Positions 12,862 through 12,885 of a DNA stretch of 12,885 bases are shown here, in pieces; positions within the stretch are counted from its first letter, which is position 1, and each line of letters begins with the position of its first letter. The position numbers and the translations under genes were made by a program. Location: the NCBI GenBank assembly GCA_964369685.1, contig CAYJFB010000038.1:1-12885 (forward strand). Reading direction: 5' to 3'. A model generated the notes under the pieces. The model had not been told where the DNA came from. It saw only the letters and a list, made by a program, of their open reading frames with translations, and did not search any database. The DNA comes from Avidesulfovibrio sp964369685. Its GTDB lineage: Bacteria; Desulfobacterota; Desulfovibrionia; Desulfovibrionales; Desulfovibrionaceae.

Positions 12862-12885
12862 CAACATGACCGCGTCATTCCTCTT

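Noticed and set aside
12866..12885. ATG at 12866 that could begin a gene (MTASFL...) running off the right edge
   Set aside because: Only six codons are visible and the preceding GAAAGAA is a poor ribosome site, so it cannot be supported.

Overview
The window looks like chromosomal DNA of a Gram-negative anaerobe of moderate-to-low GC, plausibly in or near the Desulfovibrionaceae (the group of Lawsonia, Bilophila and other gut desulfovibrios). This rests on the type III secretion (T3SS) gene types, the BioB variant, tRNA-encoded CCA and Shine-Dalgarno usage. No marker gene fixes the taxon, and the placement is an inference. A run of exactly 100 N (7513-7612) shows the sequence comes from a scaffolded draft assembly.

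Left part (1-2900): a non-coding leader, a tRNA-Pro(CGG) with a strong intrinsic terminator, and a stand-alone biotin synthase gene (bioB) with a hairpin in its leader. A convergent gene on the minus strand encodes an exported ABC-type substrate-binding protein with no permease or ATPase beside it. A palindromic intergenic element of about 162 bp lies between the two convergent genes.

Middle part (2902-6018): a complete partner-switching signalling module. It has an STAS anti-anti-sigma-like protein (RsbV type), a GHKL serine kinase/anti-sigma-like protein (RsbW type) and a membrane-anchored PP2C phosphatase with a periplasmic sensor domain and HAMP (RsbU type). A second, inverted copy of the palindromic element sits between the kinase and phosphatase genes, so the two copies bracket the ABC gene, rsbV-like and rsbW-like genes.

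Right part (6130-12824): a T3SS translocon export island. In order it holds a 97-aa basic coiled-coil protein, two tandem SycD/LcrH-type TPR chaperones, the assembly gap, a CesT-type chaperone and a small candidate effector. Then come a SctE (YopB/IpaB-like) pore protein with an in-frame 9-bp tandem repeat, an unrecognised 540-aa coiled-coil protein translationally linked to it, and a SctB (YopD/IpaC-like) translocator. No secretion-apparatus gene (ATPase, ring, needle) is present.

Two good sigma-54-type (-24/-12) promoter matches precede the chaperone operon and the sctB gene. The working model is an RsbV/W/U-type switch, like the Btr system of the Bordetella T3SS, that senses an external cue and controls production or activity of the translocon genes, with sigma-54 promoters as a second control layer. 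The regulatory link is inferred from adjacency and analogy.
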